This document shows positions 34,901 to 44,993 of a stretch of 64,000 bases of DNA, piece by piece. Origin of the DNA: Undaria pinnatifida (lineage: Eukaryota > Sar > Phaeophyceae > Laminariales > Alariaceae); the NCBI GenBank assembly GCA_012845835.1, contig JABAKD010000009.1, positions 1,613,324-1,677,323 of the forward strand, written 5' to 3'. The notes beneath the pieces are model-generated. The model did not search any database, was not told where the DNA came from, and worked only from the letters and a program-made list of their open reading frames with translations. The position numbers and the translations under genes are program-made. Numbering within the stretch: position 1 is the first letter of the stretch; each line of letters begins with the position of its first letter.

Positions 34901-36708
34901 AGTGTGCAAAGGTCCATTGATCGATGACGTCAGGGTGTCGAGATACACCGCCTTTCAGGAGACACGACCGGGCGAGTCGTCCCACGGAAGGTGTTGCAGT
35001 AGTAAGATTGGGCCAAAACGCCCCTTGGTGATTGAGCTTCTCATGTGAGGAACAGCCGCTCAATGAAGTAATTTCACGAGTAAAAATTTCTTTAGGAATT
35101 AAGGGGCATAAAAGGTTGGTCGTGAGTTTTGCGAACGAGCGCCTTCGATTTGTATTTCGAGTGATATTTTGAGTTCCTCACGTGAAGAGCTCAGGGACTC
35201 GTGCTGAAACCCCTACCGTAGGATGGCTAGGGCGCTGGTTTTAAAACCGGCGATTTCGCTATAGAAACGTTGGGTGGGCTACCGCAGAACGCCTCCCATG
35301 ATAACGTAGAGCCACCTAACGACAGGGTTGCAGCGGAAAGTTCCTGAGCTCCTAACATGAGGAGCTCAATATCTCACCCAAAACACCCAAATCATGACTG
35401 CGAAGGCGTTCGTTCGCGCAACCCGACCACGAGGAGTTCGTCGTCGTCCTACGATAGGGTTTAAAGTTTTCGCGCCAAAACATCCCTGGCCAATTGAGCT
35501 CCTCATGTGAGGAACTACCGGTGTTAGTTGAGCAATTTCGCGAATCCATATATTTTTAGGACTAACGCATAGAAGCTTGGTCGAGAGATGTGCGCACGAA
35601 TGCCTTCCAAGTCATTTTTCGGGTGAGATAAATTGAGTTCCTCATGTCAGGAGCTCAGAGACTTTCTGCCGCTGTACACCCCTACCGTACCTTGGGATAG
35701 CTTTTATTTTTCCCACTCCTGAAATATACATATATATAGACTACTCGTAAAGTCTTCTTGTAAGACTAACCGTTATTTCCTGCCACATGAGGAGCTCAAC
35801 CGGCCAGAAACGGTTTACGTCAAAACGTGAAACCCTACTGGGAGATGACCCTTTACCGCAAACTGCCAAAATCCTTGGGGGCGGGAAAACGAAATCTTCT
35901 CGCACATTATTCCAGAAGAGCTCGTATAGGCCATGTGATGCCCTTTTTTCAACTCAACATACTGCGGTAAGACCTTGATGTCCATCCCCCTTTATTCGCA
36001 ATGTTTAGAGCTTGAACGTTTGGTGCTGGATAGCACCAACCAGTATAGTGGAGAAAAACAAAGAATGTAAATATAGTCTGTAGACTAGACTATAGGTTTT
36101 GTACACGAAATAATAGGATCCCTCCTATTAAGAAATAACTCACCCACATAGTATATTATAAGTACCAACAACGCAGCTTGCAAAGATGAGTATTGGCCCG
36201 AAATTCGTCGAACTCACGGCTGACGTCTTTGAAATATATTTATCAAGTATTATCACACATTCGAGACGCTCCCCTCCGTCTGCGTGTTTGACGCCATGTT
36301 TCACTTCGCAGGTTGGCCCAACACCAACGCACGGATCAAAACAAATCCCAATGTGTCTCCTTCGCTACTAATAGGGCACATATCAAAGCAGATGCCTGTA
36401 TTCGAACGAACAATATATTTGGTTCTCCTGCGTATGTTTGCCCGAGTTTGATGCCCACTTGGTAATTAATGGGTTATTAGGTTTATATTATCGCCAGAAC
36501 GACATGCGGAACACATAGCGATGTAAGAATCACCAAGCATGCCTACTCCGCAGCTCGATATATGCGTCACCGGGGAGGTGACGAACCACGCTGCGTTTAC
36601 ATTGACACGAGGTGTAAACCACACTTACATCCGACAATAGCCAGCAGGAGAGCGCCCCAGATCACCTTAGCCCTTCTCTTATGCTCCGGTACGACGTTGT
36701 CGGGTTTC
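28790..36708 (-). CDS. Paralogue II: two-TM, DEG/ENaC-like membrane protein gene, near complete
   Basis: Exons (minus strand) are 36708-36629, 34287-34220, 33695-33540, probably 32800-32640, then 32390-32295, an unfound short exon, 31399-31273, 31053-30952, 29879-29729, 29456-29206 and 28960-28790 with the stop. Phases agree across each adjacent pair I resolved. The order is: basic segment, TM1, NPNTTFSVS, YAFPLVTVCF, ectodomain exons with cysteines, GNIGGFWELLLVGWAICFV as TM2, and a basic, Pro-ending cytosolic tail. The predicted product is a plasma-membrane protein with both termini inside. It resembles DEG/ENaC/ASIC in topology and in the FP-x(4)-C and GG-before-TM2 motifs. It lacks a recognisable GxS pore filter, so it may instead be an undescribed two-TM family. 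The 5' exon with the initiator was not identified. Introns carry elements of families B, C and D. Confidence 0.6.
29206..29456 (-). CDS. Paralogue II exon: TM2 and basic cytosolic tail
   Basis: This 251-bp exon starts after GGCATCAG, completes the split Glu codon and continues LLLVGWAICFVASMAQ. It then has a Lys/Arg-rich stretch, EEQPYWSAAGRG and EVPDGSILVVPPP, ending at a phase 0 GTAGGT donor. The frame stays open past the donor to 29065. I ended the exon at PPP because paralogue III has a GTCAGT donor at the same codon and both genes have a matched downstream exon. Confidence 0.7.
29729..29879 (-). CDS. Paralogue II exon: GNIGGFW segment before TM2
   Basis: This 151-bp exon follows a TACTCACAG acceptor and ends TGG G|GTAAGT. 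It reads SSYAIGYLYLTISQG, then TELSDVYPFDIPSLLGNIGG and FW. Paralogue III has a 148-bp equivalent at 62352-62499 with identical boundaries. Confidence 0.75.
30040..30281 (+). mobile_element. Family C MITE, copy 2 (intron of paralogue II)
   Basis: It begins TTCGACGGTAGCCCCCCC and ends GGGGGGGCTATCGTAGAA, with CCGGTTTTGAAACCA and CTCGTGTCGAGCAGC inside. Confidence 0.85.
30952..31053 (-). CDS. Paralogue II ectodomain exon, polar 34 codons
   Basis: This phase 0-0 exon lies between GATACTCAG and ATT|GTAAGT and encodes TIGRTIRNFNRGDSTT through TNTYVNQDPI. It is supported by phase fit and splice sites only, since no paralogous copy is clear in the window. Confidence 0.5.
31273..31399 (-). CDS. Paralogue II ectodomain exon with VPYSRVV
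   Basis: This 127-bp exon begins with the last base of a codon after a TTAAATAG acceptor and ends in phase 0 at TTG|GTAAGT. It encodes ESVGIILGDDESAQEY, then VEVPYSRVV and an acidic end. Its start phase shows that one more exon must lie between it and 32295. Confidence 0.65.
31830..32088 (+). mobile_element. Family D MITE, copy 2 (intron of paralogue II)
   Basis: It runs from AGTCATCACGTTGTAGGGG to CCCTACCCTAGGATGGCT, with TTGAGTTCCTCATGTGA and GAATGCCTTCGATTTTG inside. Confidence 0.8.
32295..32390 (-). CDS. Paralogue II ectodomain exon
   Basis: This 32-codon, phase 0-0 exon lies between TTTCATCAG and GAG|GTGAGT. It reads NTNCMEVDLSTLDLASAA and ends NKPSTTVE. It is six codons shorter than the paralogue I exon. 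Confidence 0.65.
32640..32800 (-). CDS. Probable paralogue II ectodomain exon, boundaries unresolved
   Basis: The frame reads SQHAEICANAPFLLAS, then continues open through KLLATPDIGLKCAS. The block is conserved with 2900-3010. The most likely acceptor is upstream of 32780, and the donor was not fixed. Confidence 0.4.
33166..33551. repeat. About 195-bp tandem duplication at an exon edge
   Basis: The phrases TAAGCTTCCA, TTCCCGCCAACCCC, GCATCAGCATGCGGGCGAGG and CTGACCTCAATTACAT each occur twice in order. The second copy includes the 3' end and donor of exon 33540-33695, and the first is a diverged echo downstream of it. Confidence 0.85.
33540..33695 (-). CDS. Paralogue II exon: FP-x(4)-C motif and Cys-containing ectodomain
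   Basis: This is a 52-codon, phase 0-0 exon between TTTGCCCACAG and GAG|GTCAGA. It encodes DDSYAFPLVTVCFTEGSGCD and a Cys-containing stretch ending GNVIE. Its 3' end lies inside a roughly 195-bp tandem duplication that extends downstream. Confidence 0.7.
34220..34287 (-). CDS. Paralogue II exon: end of TM1 and juxtamembrane segment
   Basis: This 68-bp exon lies between a ATGCAG acceptor and a TCG|GTGAGG donor. It reads YTILQIWDLIRKFDN then PNTTFSVS once the split codon is joined. It is phase-matched to the exons on either side. Confidence 0.7.
34796..35289 (-). mobile_element. Family C MITE, copy 6, interrupted by a family D insertion
   Basis: The left part (34796-34974) and right part (35231-35289) together make one inverted C copy; the joint falls inside GGGCGCTGGTTTTAAAACC. 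The interruption at 34975-35230 is a complete D element. The C copy lies in an intron of paralogue II. Confidence 0.8.
34975..35230 (+). mobile_element. Family D MITE, copy 1, nested in C copy 6
   Basis: It is 256 bp with imperfect TIRs of about 25 bp (left contains GGAAGGTGTTGCAG, reversed right contains GGTAGGGGTTTCAG). GGCG is present on both sides (34971-34974 and 35231-35234), a probable 4-bp target duplication. TTGAGTTCCTCACGTGA and GAGCGCCTTCGATTTG are family landmarks. Confidence 0.8.
35306..35702. mobile_element. Family D MITE, copy 3 plus an adjoining inverted partial copy
   Basis: 35442-35702 is a plus-oriented copy ending CCCCTACCGTACCTTGGGAT. 35306-35441 is the opposite orientation, with GAGGAGCTCAATATCTCACC and GCGAAGGCGTTCGTTCG. 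Together they make a short foldback. Confidence 0.7.
36060..36232 (-). repeat. Family B end, copy 2 (in an intron of paralogue II)
   Basis: CGCAGCTTGCAAAGATGAGT...CTCACGGCTGACGTC, preceded by a stretch with CCTCCTATTAAGAAATAAC that matches the reversed interior of copy 3. Confidence 0.6.
36629..36708 (-). CDS. Paralogue II exon with first half of TM1
   Basis: This 80-bp exon runs from a TTTGCCAG acceptor to a GTAAGTG donor and encodes KPDNVVPEHKRRAKVIWG then ALLLAIVG. It has the same length and split codons as the paralogue I exon at 7048-7127. Confidence 0.7.
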
Positions 36709-38060
36709 CTGGCAAATCAAAACACGTCGTTGCGTCATTCAGTTTGGGCTTTCTTGTGGGTGCCACACATGGCGGTCATAGGAGCCAAGCAGGATGTAAT
36801 TTTTCGTTGTATAAGTCGTTGTTATTCTTGACTCTTTCGAATAACAAAATTTGGAATGTCCACGATCCAGACCGAAAACAGCAAGACGCAGCTTGCACAG
36901 CAACGCACATTTACGTCTGCCCAGGGTAGTAGGGAAACGTCGGGTCGTACGCCTACCTCTGCTATAGTAGCTGATACGGCAATGGTTGCCTAGAACGCGT
37001 TGAAATATATTTGCACGTGTCATAACAGTGCTAGACGCGAACGCCAAATCTCGTTTTTCACCTGTCTGTCGAAAAATAGTGCACGCTCGTCGACATGTGG
37101 CACGGGCACGAGGGACAACTCCCATTTGCCATCTACTCTTCCCGCGTCCTTTATCACGCACGGGACCACTACAAAGCGAAGTTAACGCGAAGCAATCAGC
37201 GCAACGGCCTGTCGCGGCCTGCGTCCCCACGCGTTGGCTTGCAATACGGGTTAACTCGTATAGACCATGTGCCGGTTGGTTATTGTGGGCGATTGTTGTG
37301 CCTCCAGCGATACAGGGTTGCAGGATGCGGTCGAATCTGGAGATCTTGGCCAATCGCGTGAATTTGGACATCAAATGGTGTCCACGTACTGTAAATAAAT
37401 ATAAACATAATGCTTCGTTAAGGCCGAGATCCAGCAGGAAATCTCGTGTTTTGGTATATTGTCTCGGGCTCGAACTACGATCCGTTGAACCCCGATCTCG
37501 GGGTTGAAAAACCGCTTTCTCGTACGCTTTTCCCGTGGCTAAAGTTCCCCGGCCTACGTCGGGCCTTTTCCCGTGCGAGCAGCAGCATCAAGGGCACGCA
37601 CCCCCGCCTCGAGATTACGCGCCATCGCCGAGCGCAACGACCCTTTATAGAGAGCTCATATGGGCGGATCTTCATCTCGATAAAGTCCACTTTGTTATGG
37701 GTGGACCGATGTCATAGTTTACCGCCCAACCCCTTAAGAGTAGACCCTCCTTCCACGTTGTCGCCAATGTGCCTCCACAGCTTCTTCTTTTTATTTTTAA
37801 TTTTTGCCAAACTTAAAGCAAGTAAAAATGTGACAACACCGTGAACACGTCGAACAACCCGTATGGATAAAATGAGAACAGGACGCAGAGATGCATACCG
37901 GGGAGCCTGGAGGTACGGCGAGTACTGGGTCAGTGTTTCAGCACACTGAGTACAACAGTAAGTGCTGCGGCGCTACGAGCGGCGCTACAGACAGAATAGC
38001 ACATTTTGGCGAAAAAAGAACTAACCAATCAATGTCGTCGGATTGATCTAGTACGATCCA

Positions 38061-38061
<1 letters not shown>
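36709..38061. other. Upstream region of paralogue II, start exon not identified
   Basis: The first exon of paralogue II should be here or further right. A 211-codon minus frame (36739-37374) and a 159-codon plus frame (37028-37507) overlap, and neither resembles the paralogue I upstream region. An 18-bp palindrome, AACCCCGATCTCGGGGTT, is at about 37489. Confidence 0.35.

Positions 38062-38106
<45 letters not shown>
38062..38106. repeat. (TA)n microsatellite
   Basis: An unbroken TA repeat of roughly 43 bp. Confidence 0.95.
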
Positions 38107-38110
<4 letters not shown>

Positions 38111-38963
38111 GCATGGGCCGGCTGATCGGATTGTAGTTGTCTTACAATAATAGTAGTAGTTCATTTTAGTTTTTCGGCGTGGTCATACAGAGAATGTGTG
38201 GGGGACCACTACTCGTATATGATGCCATATTGTGGGCTACGTATATTTCCTTTTAATCTGTGTTGCTGCTTGGTATTGGTCAGCAATAGTAGTCGCTGAG
38301 TTTTTGATGTTTGTGTGCAGCAGTATTGAAGGTCCCGCTGCGACGGTCAGCCGCGACAGCTTATTATTGTGAGTGCTATATAAAATGGGTGCTCGAACGA
38401 AGGTGGCTTAAAAAATCAAGTGATCCGTTTTTTTTAACTTGAGAGGGGCCAGGATTCTCATAATAAACGAGTGATTTTATAGGCAATGACCCCGAAAAAT
38501 TAGGGAACTTATTTTCATTCTTAATGTATATTTGCAAACATTTCAAATCAGACCGATCCATGAACATTTGCCTACAGCAGTACTAGAAGCGATTGTGGGT
38601 AACTTTATTAAGGTTGTCAAATAAATATCATGAAAACGGGCCGTACGTCGAGCAATGACGCTGATAAACGTCAGAACAACGAGACTAGGAACTGAACACT
38701 ACGGAGTATACTGCCAGAATGTTATGTGTATGCGTAGTCTAAGAAACATGTGAACACAGTCTGTGCATATAAAGCAAATGCGACTGATGACAAAAACTAA
38801 GCAAAAGTGAGACTGAGAATAACTGACACGGACACTGATAAAGGGACCTCCTCATAAACGAAGCTGGCAAAAAGCGTCTGAGGAATTGAGACAAAAATAA
38901 AATACCAAGAAATGAGAACAACTGAATACTGACATACATACCTTGTGAAGTCCTCAAGTGTGG

Positions 38964-39199
38964 TTCTACGGTAGCCCCCCCAACTTTTCTTTAACGAAAT
39001 CGCCGGTTTTGAAACCAGCGCCTGGCCGTATCTCCTGAAATACGGTCCCCCTTACCACCCGGACGTCTTCGTTCGATAGTCCTCCGCAAACAAGATAATA
39101 TATGCAGATACTCTTTTCATAGCATCCTTCCTCGTGTCGAGCAGCCATGAAACGTTCGTTAAAGAAAACCGCCGGTTTTGGGGGGGGGCTATCGTAGAA
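38964..39199 (+). mobile_element. Family C MITE, copy 3
   Basis: TTCTACGGTAGCCCCCCC to GGGGGGGCTATCGTAGAA, with the same internal landmarks. It is one of the best preserved copies. Confidence 0.85.
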
Positions 39200-39825
39200 T
39201 CAGTCTCAAGAGTGATAATTTGCACTACTGGTTAATAATGGGACCAACAGGCGAAACGAGCCCGGGGGTGAAGACCGTGACGAGGCAAACTTGTAAACAT
39301 CAACAACCCTCGAGAGAACTGATAAGTGAGACTCGAGTCACTGACATTTAATCGTTTACTATTCGGTCGTGGATTGCACCTGTTTATCATTTTCTTCATC
39401 TTATTATCGATAACTTTCTTCAATACTTTTATATTTGGTGCTGCCCCTGCCTTCGTCCTTTCGGTAATGCTCGTAAACACAGAGCACGGTGGGGAATTTA
39501 AAATTCACACCACCGCTCGTGTATTTAATACATACACCACAGCTAGCGTACATGGTGACACGCACGTATTTGCTGCATGCAATATTAAGGCTACGTTTCG
39601 GCTCCACGATGGATTCCATGATAGCCCTGGTTTACATCAATACGCTCTTATCTTGCTAGTTGTATGTCCGTCCAAAGCGTGTGTGGCGAATGCGCAGCAG
39701 CTGTGTACTTAATTGATTGTTTTTTTTTGCACCACATGTGGTGTACGTATTAAAATCACCACCTGTGTGGTGTTTATCATTAAGTTACCGTTGTTATCCC
39801 TCATATATCTTCTGAAAATAGAAAC

Positions 39826-40150
39826 ACACTCCAGCTAGCTGTTAGATCGAAGTTTTTGTCGAAACTCATGTTCGCAAGCTGTGTGTCATACTCCGATCGT
39901 GCGTATTACGGGTTGCGTGTCCTCATTGAGGATATAGGTCGGCGACTCCCCTTGCAACTACAGTGTAGCCATCAGGGTCAACAGGGTGATGTTAATCAGT
40001 CTGTGCGCGGAAACTATAAAATTTGAACCCGTTTTTGAGGGAGACAAAATCTGACAGCTGTGTGGAAGGATTTGCATCAGCTTATCAAGTGAATCCTGTA
40101 AGTCGAATAACTGGTAACGGGAGGGCGGAGTTTTTAAAGAACGTTCGGGG
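39826..40150 (+). repeat. Family A arm, copy 7
   Basis: CACTCCAGCTAGCTGTTAG, then the usual GTCGGCGACTCCCCTTG and CTGTGCGCGGAAACTATAAA. Downstream to about 40300 it shares an interior with 11050-11110. Confidence 0.75.
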
Positions 40151-40309
40151 CGGGGGGAGGGGATGTCGTACCGATGTAGGGGTTGAAGACATTCCTTTAT
40201 ATCACCTGCCTTGTATTGTTTTTCTTTTCTGGAAGATTTGATGTCAGATGTGGTATGCAACACCATCTTTGGGTGTGGTAAACAACGTGTTCAGGGTTTA
40301 TATCCTTCG

Positions 40310-41319
40310 TATGTACTTATGCCACACTACTACCGCCACACGTGCCATGCAAAATAACCTACACATATTTGGCACTTTTGTGATTCGGCAAGTGTGTAAT
40401 GTACATGGTGTTGATAGTGTTATAAACCATGTTGACGTTATCTTCATTTAGCTTATAGAGCGTGGGTGCCGGCATCCATGCGGAGCCCTTGTCCTATTCT
40501 GGGAATGTTCTTACTGGAAGAAACGTTTATGTCGTCACAACAAAAAAAAAAAACGAGATTAAAAAAAATTCGGATGTTTGTATACAATAGGTAGAACGGT
40601 ATCGACCTCTAATCTCTGCTCACGCCGTCTCATCATCATACCATGCCCCGCGTCTAGCCACTCAAGCTCTGGCCGACAAGCATATCTCGTCGTAATGCCC
40701 CTACGGTAGTCACCGAAGTCCAGCTGTGCACATCATCGAATTTATCGCAGAAGAGTGCGTCAGCTCCTACTAGAGAAAATATATCCCAGGATTAGACTAT
40801 ACGTGGTACGTGGGATCAAGTGTGATGCCTCCTGGAACATCAGGGTTACCAAACCTCAGAAATCGCCCCGCACGGTAAACCATGATGGCTGCGAAGAGTA
40901 TGACGAGATATCACCGGGGTCTAATGGTTTGATTAGAAAAGGTGGTAGGTCCTGCCAAGGTCGAGTGAGATATTCTGCAAGCACATCAACGCAGCACCAT
41001 GAACGAACAGGTTTCACCTGATGATGCAGCTCTGTGTGCACAAGATTACCTCCTTTCTAATTCACCAGCGTTCGGCGTGCATGCATAATGTGTTTTGCTT
41101 GATCCCATTTTTTTAGTCGCGCGCGCCCAGCGGGATACACTGGCATGTTTGAGCTCGCAACCATTTGACCATACATGCACAGGAAACGAAGCAACCCCCC
41201 CCCCCCCAGCGCGAGCGTGGCTTCTGCTCGTAGAAGTGCGCGACGTAGTGTAATGGAGTGCCCTCCGTAGAAGGATAGTTCATACCAACCACATAGATTC
41301 GACGTGAAACCATCTCATG
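40310..41319. other. Spacer, nothing recognised
   Basis: It contains an A-rich stretch at about 40542-40570 and a 13-base C run at about 41195. Open frames are short. Confidence 0.35.
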
Positions 41320-41720
41320 GTTGATGTGAAACCACGTGACAGTAGTAAATGTCACCTTCACGTCAAGGCCATCATAGATGGGCCATAATGTAGGTGACGA
41401 TGATGAGACAAGCAGGACGCCTCACGTCTCACTGCCTGCTCTATCTACCTTGCACGCTATGCTACGTGCTCTACCCTGCCCTACTGTCGACTAGTAGAAG
41501 AACGGTTTAATGTGAAGAACACACACACACACACTCTGTCTTGTCTTGTTTTGTCTGTCTTTCAGAGTTCAATGTAGAGGAAATAATGCTCAAGCTTTTG
41601 TGTCTATCCAACGAGCAATGAAGAGAGACCAAACAAGGGCACTGGAACCCATGAGGAGCACGCTTCCCAACACCGACCAACCACGCATCTCCCACCCGGA
41701 ATACCCCTACAGCAGGCCGG
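41320..41720 (+). repeat. Family F repeat, copy 2
   Basis: ACCACGTGACAGTAG, CAAGGCCATCATAGATGG and CCCAACACCGACCAACCACG correspond to copy 1. A stretch at about 41495-41530 (GAAGAACGGTTTAATGTGAA) recurs inverted at about 45807-45840. A short frame here is not recognisable. Confidence 0.6.
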
Positions 41721-42429
41721 ACTGGACGCGCAGGTATAGACTATACACCTCCAACACTACCAGTTGATCAGCATAAATAAATGGATGCTACTACTGCTGT
41801 TGTGCATAAAAAACAATTGATTGCTCGGTTTGCACGTCTGCTTTGCCTCTCACCACATTTATTTATTGTAGTCCGGTGCACCAGTACTAGCCAGTCCTTC
41901 TGTATCTCGTAGACGGTGATGGGGGTGCCTCAAATACGGCGCAGTTGTCGACAGGCGGGGTGTCGTTCAGGCTTGCTCGCAGGCAGGGTTTGTGCCGGAC
42001 GCGCGAAATCGTGTCTTGTGAGGTATGTGTGGGGGTGGGAGCACGAAATAAGCACGAAATATATATGCGGCTAGAAGTATGTATGTGTCGAGAGTCCAGA
42101 AAATTCAGACCTGAACCGCAGGTAAAATTCCTTGGGACACAACAAAGTCCTCGAACAGATTTTTTCCAGTAGAAAGTTCACGGGGGTTTCTGATCGAGTT
42201 TAAGTCCGAGGAACAGTCCGCACTAAAAAGCGGAGCAACTACGACCCGAGATGTGTGCGTTAACGCCTTCCCGACTGGAAACTCTTTTGGGGACAAATTT
42301 ACTTGAATTTAGTATAGAAGGGAATTTTGGGGCTCTAAAGGGTTCAAGTTTAGAAATATACAAAGGTCGCAGGTACACTTTCTACCGTTCGTTACGTAGG
42401 CAGATCTTATAGTGAAGATTTTATAAAAG

Positions 42430-42645
42430 TATTTCAAGGACGTCAGCCGTGAGTTAAGGTGCATGCTCATCTTTGCAACCTGCGTTGTCGGCACTCTTGC
42501 AATATGCTATGGGTGAGTTTTTATTAGGAGGGGTGCTATGTTTTGTTCACTATAGTGGTAAGTGTTGGTATTTTTAAACTTTAGGTGGGGAATTTGGAGC
42601 TAGATCTAACATCACATCTATTTTTCTGTAAATTTATTACACTGC
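42430..42645 (+). repeat. Family B end, copy 3
   Basis: GGACGTCAGCCGTGAGTTA and CATCTTTGCAACCTGCGTTG, followed by an interior (GGTGGGGAATTTGGAG, ATCTAACATCACATCT) shared with copy 4. It sits 240 bp left of foldback copy 8. Confidence 0.65.
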
Positions 42646-42881
42646 TGCTGCTGTAGTTTCCGCTAAACGTCTCCATCATATGTATGGTGGGCGGTATATT
42701 TTGTTCTTTATTTTTTCTCCCCCTCGGCTTCAATATCGGGAGGAGTACGATTACCAAAATATTATTAGTTATTTTATATTTTCCCCTGTTAGTACAGCAT
42801 TCAAGAATGAAAGTTGGCTACTCGCCCCCCATTGTAATAACATATAGTCTACGATGTTTATTATAAACATTAAATTACACT

Positions 42882-44350
42882 CACTCCAGCTGTGCGATCG
42901 AATATTTTGTCGAAACTCATTTTTGCAATCTGTGTGTGATACTCCGATCGCGCGTGTCACGGGTTGTGTGTCCTCATTATGGATATAGGTCGGCGACTCC
43001 CCTTGCAACTACTACAGTGTAGCTATCAGGGTCAACAGGGTGATGTTAGGAAGTCTGTGCGCGGACACTATAAAACCCGTTTCTGAGGAAAACAAATCTG
43101 ACAGCTGTGGAGGGAAATGCATCCGTTTACCAAGTGAATAATGTAAGTCGAAAAACCGGTGAAGGGAGGGCGTAGTTTTGAAGGACGTGGGGGCCTGGTT
43201 TTGATCAAAAGGAAGTGGGGTTGGAGGGGGGAGAAAGGGAGGCGGGGGGGCGGGGGGGGGGGGTACGGCGGGGAGGGGGGCGGACGGGTGGGTAATTTGT
43301 GCGTGGAAGCTATACATCTGACGGTTTTGTAAAAAAAAAACAATATATTATATGGCCCGAGAAATAAACACATATATTACGCAATTGATATCACGTCATT
43401 CTCTTTCTAGCTATCCATGACGTAGCTTTCATTCGTCCCGCCTCTCCCCCTCCAACGCCCCCGCTCTTTCTCCACACCCCGCACGATCGCCTAGATCCAG
43501 CACCGCGCGTATAGCAAGCCCCTACATAAATTATTAATATGCACGATCGAAGGATCACACACAATGTTGCCAAGATGAGTTTCGACCAAATTCTTGATCT
43601 CATAGCTGGAGTGTAATATAATATTATATGTGACCTCAACCTCTTGAAAATCCTTTGCCCCCCCCCCCCCCTTTTTTTCCTCCCTTTGTCTCGCTAAAAC
43701 GCCCCACCTAATATCAAAACCCGCCAGAATAATAAACACTTCCACGCCATGGATATCACTTCATTATCTATTTAGAGCCGTCCATGGCGCTGCTGCAACT
43801 CCCACCCCTCCCCGCCCCCAATGTCCTCTCCTTCCCCACCACCCGCACCATCGCCTAGACCTAGCACCACGCGAAGAGCAAACCCCTACATCTATGCGAC
43901 TTGAAGCCTTCCCCCCCCCCCCCCCCCCCCCCATCCCCCCCCCTCCCCCACAAGAAGGATGTATAGTTTCCACGCACAAATTGAGCTGCCCCACCTGTCC
44001 CTCCCCCCCCTCCCCCCCTCCCGCCCCCCTTTTGATCAAAATCATGCCCCCACGCCCCTAAAAACTCCGCCCTCCTCTCACCGGTTATACGACTTACAAG
44101 ATTCACATGATAAACTGATGCATTTCCTTTCACAGCTGTCATATTTTGTCCCCTTCAGAAACGGGTTTTATAGTTTCCGCGCACAGACTGACTAACATCA
44201 CCCTGTTGACCCTACACAGGAGTTGCAAGGGGAGTCGCCGACCTACATATCCTTAATGAGGACACACAACCCGTAATACGCGCGATCGGAGTATCACACA
44301 CAGCTTGCAAAGATGAGGGTCGACAAAATATCCGATCTCACAGCTGGAGT
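42882..44350. mobile_element. Family A foldback pair, copy 8
   Basis: A plus-oriented arm (from 42882) faces a minus-oriented arm ending at 44350, so the 1.47 kb forms a long imperfect palindrome. Arm similarity extends about 300 bp and includes poly-G/poly-C stretches. An internal inverted end lies at 43490-43615, matching the internal end in copy 4. Confidence 0.75.
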
Positions 44351-44379
44351 ATATATAAAATTTGATATTATATTTATTT

Positions 44380-44640
44380 TCAGGACGTCAGCTGTGAGTT
44401 CGACGAATTTTGGGTCAGTTCTCATATTTTGAAGCTGCTTGATGGTACTTGTACTGTACTACGTGGGTAATTTTTTTCATGGGAGGGGTCCTATTTTTTC
44501 ACCATCAAATGTTTTTCTCCACTATGACTACATGATTGGTGTTATTTTATTAGTATTTTTACTCCAGGTGTGGGCAATTTTGAAGTAATCTAACATCATA
44601 TCTATTTTTTGAATTTATTCCTGTAGTTTCCACTATATTG
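44380..44640 (+). repeat. Family B end, copy 4
   Basis: AGGACGTCAGCTGTGAGTTC at the start and ATCTAACATCATATCTATT in the interior. It begins 30 bp right of foldback copy 8. Confidence 0.65.
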
Positions 44641-44920
44641 CTCTATTAATACCATATATATACGTATGGTAAATGTTTTTTTTTTTTTTTTTTTTTTTCT
44701 TTCAGCACACTTTCGCTTTCCAGCTTCTGGACAAGCCGTGGTCACAGGTGTCGTCCCTTCTCCTCCCTGGTTCTTGCCTTCAATTTTTATCGCGCATAGG
44801 GTTCAGCAATCCCACTGCTCGTCGATTTTTCATCGGATGTTGCTAAATCACGCTCTCGCGCTTTCCGCAAGTCAAATTGTCCACAAGAAAAAGTCCCAAC
44901 GAATTTATACGAGTATGCAC

Positions 44921-44993
44921 TCGGCGGGGCTCGAACTCACGAAACTGACCTATACCAGGCTCGAGGATAACCTGATACGCCACCGGGGCGACC
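44921..44993 (-). repeat. tRNA-like (box A/box B) sequence
   Basis: The reverse complement has TGGCGTATCAGG as a box A-like stretch and GAGTTCGAGCCCCGC as box B with a T arm of 4/5 pairs. The acceptor strands do not pair, so this is a tRNA-derived SINE head or tRNA pseudogene. Confidence 0.4.

Noticed and set aside
36739-37374. 211-codon minus frame as the first exon of paralogue II
   Set aside because: No similarity to the region upstream of paralogue I, and no donor of the needed phase was found.
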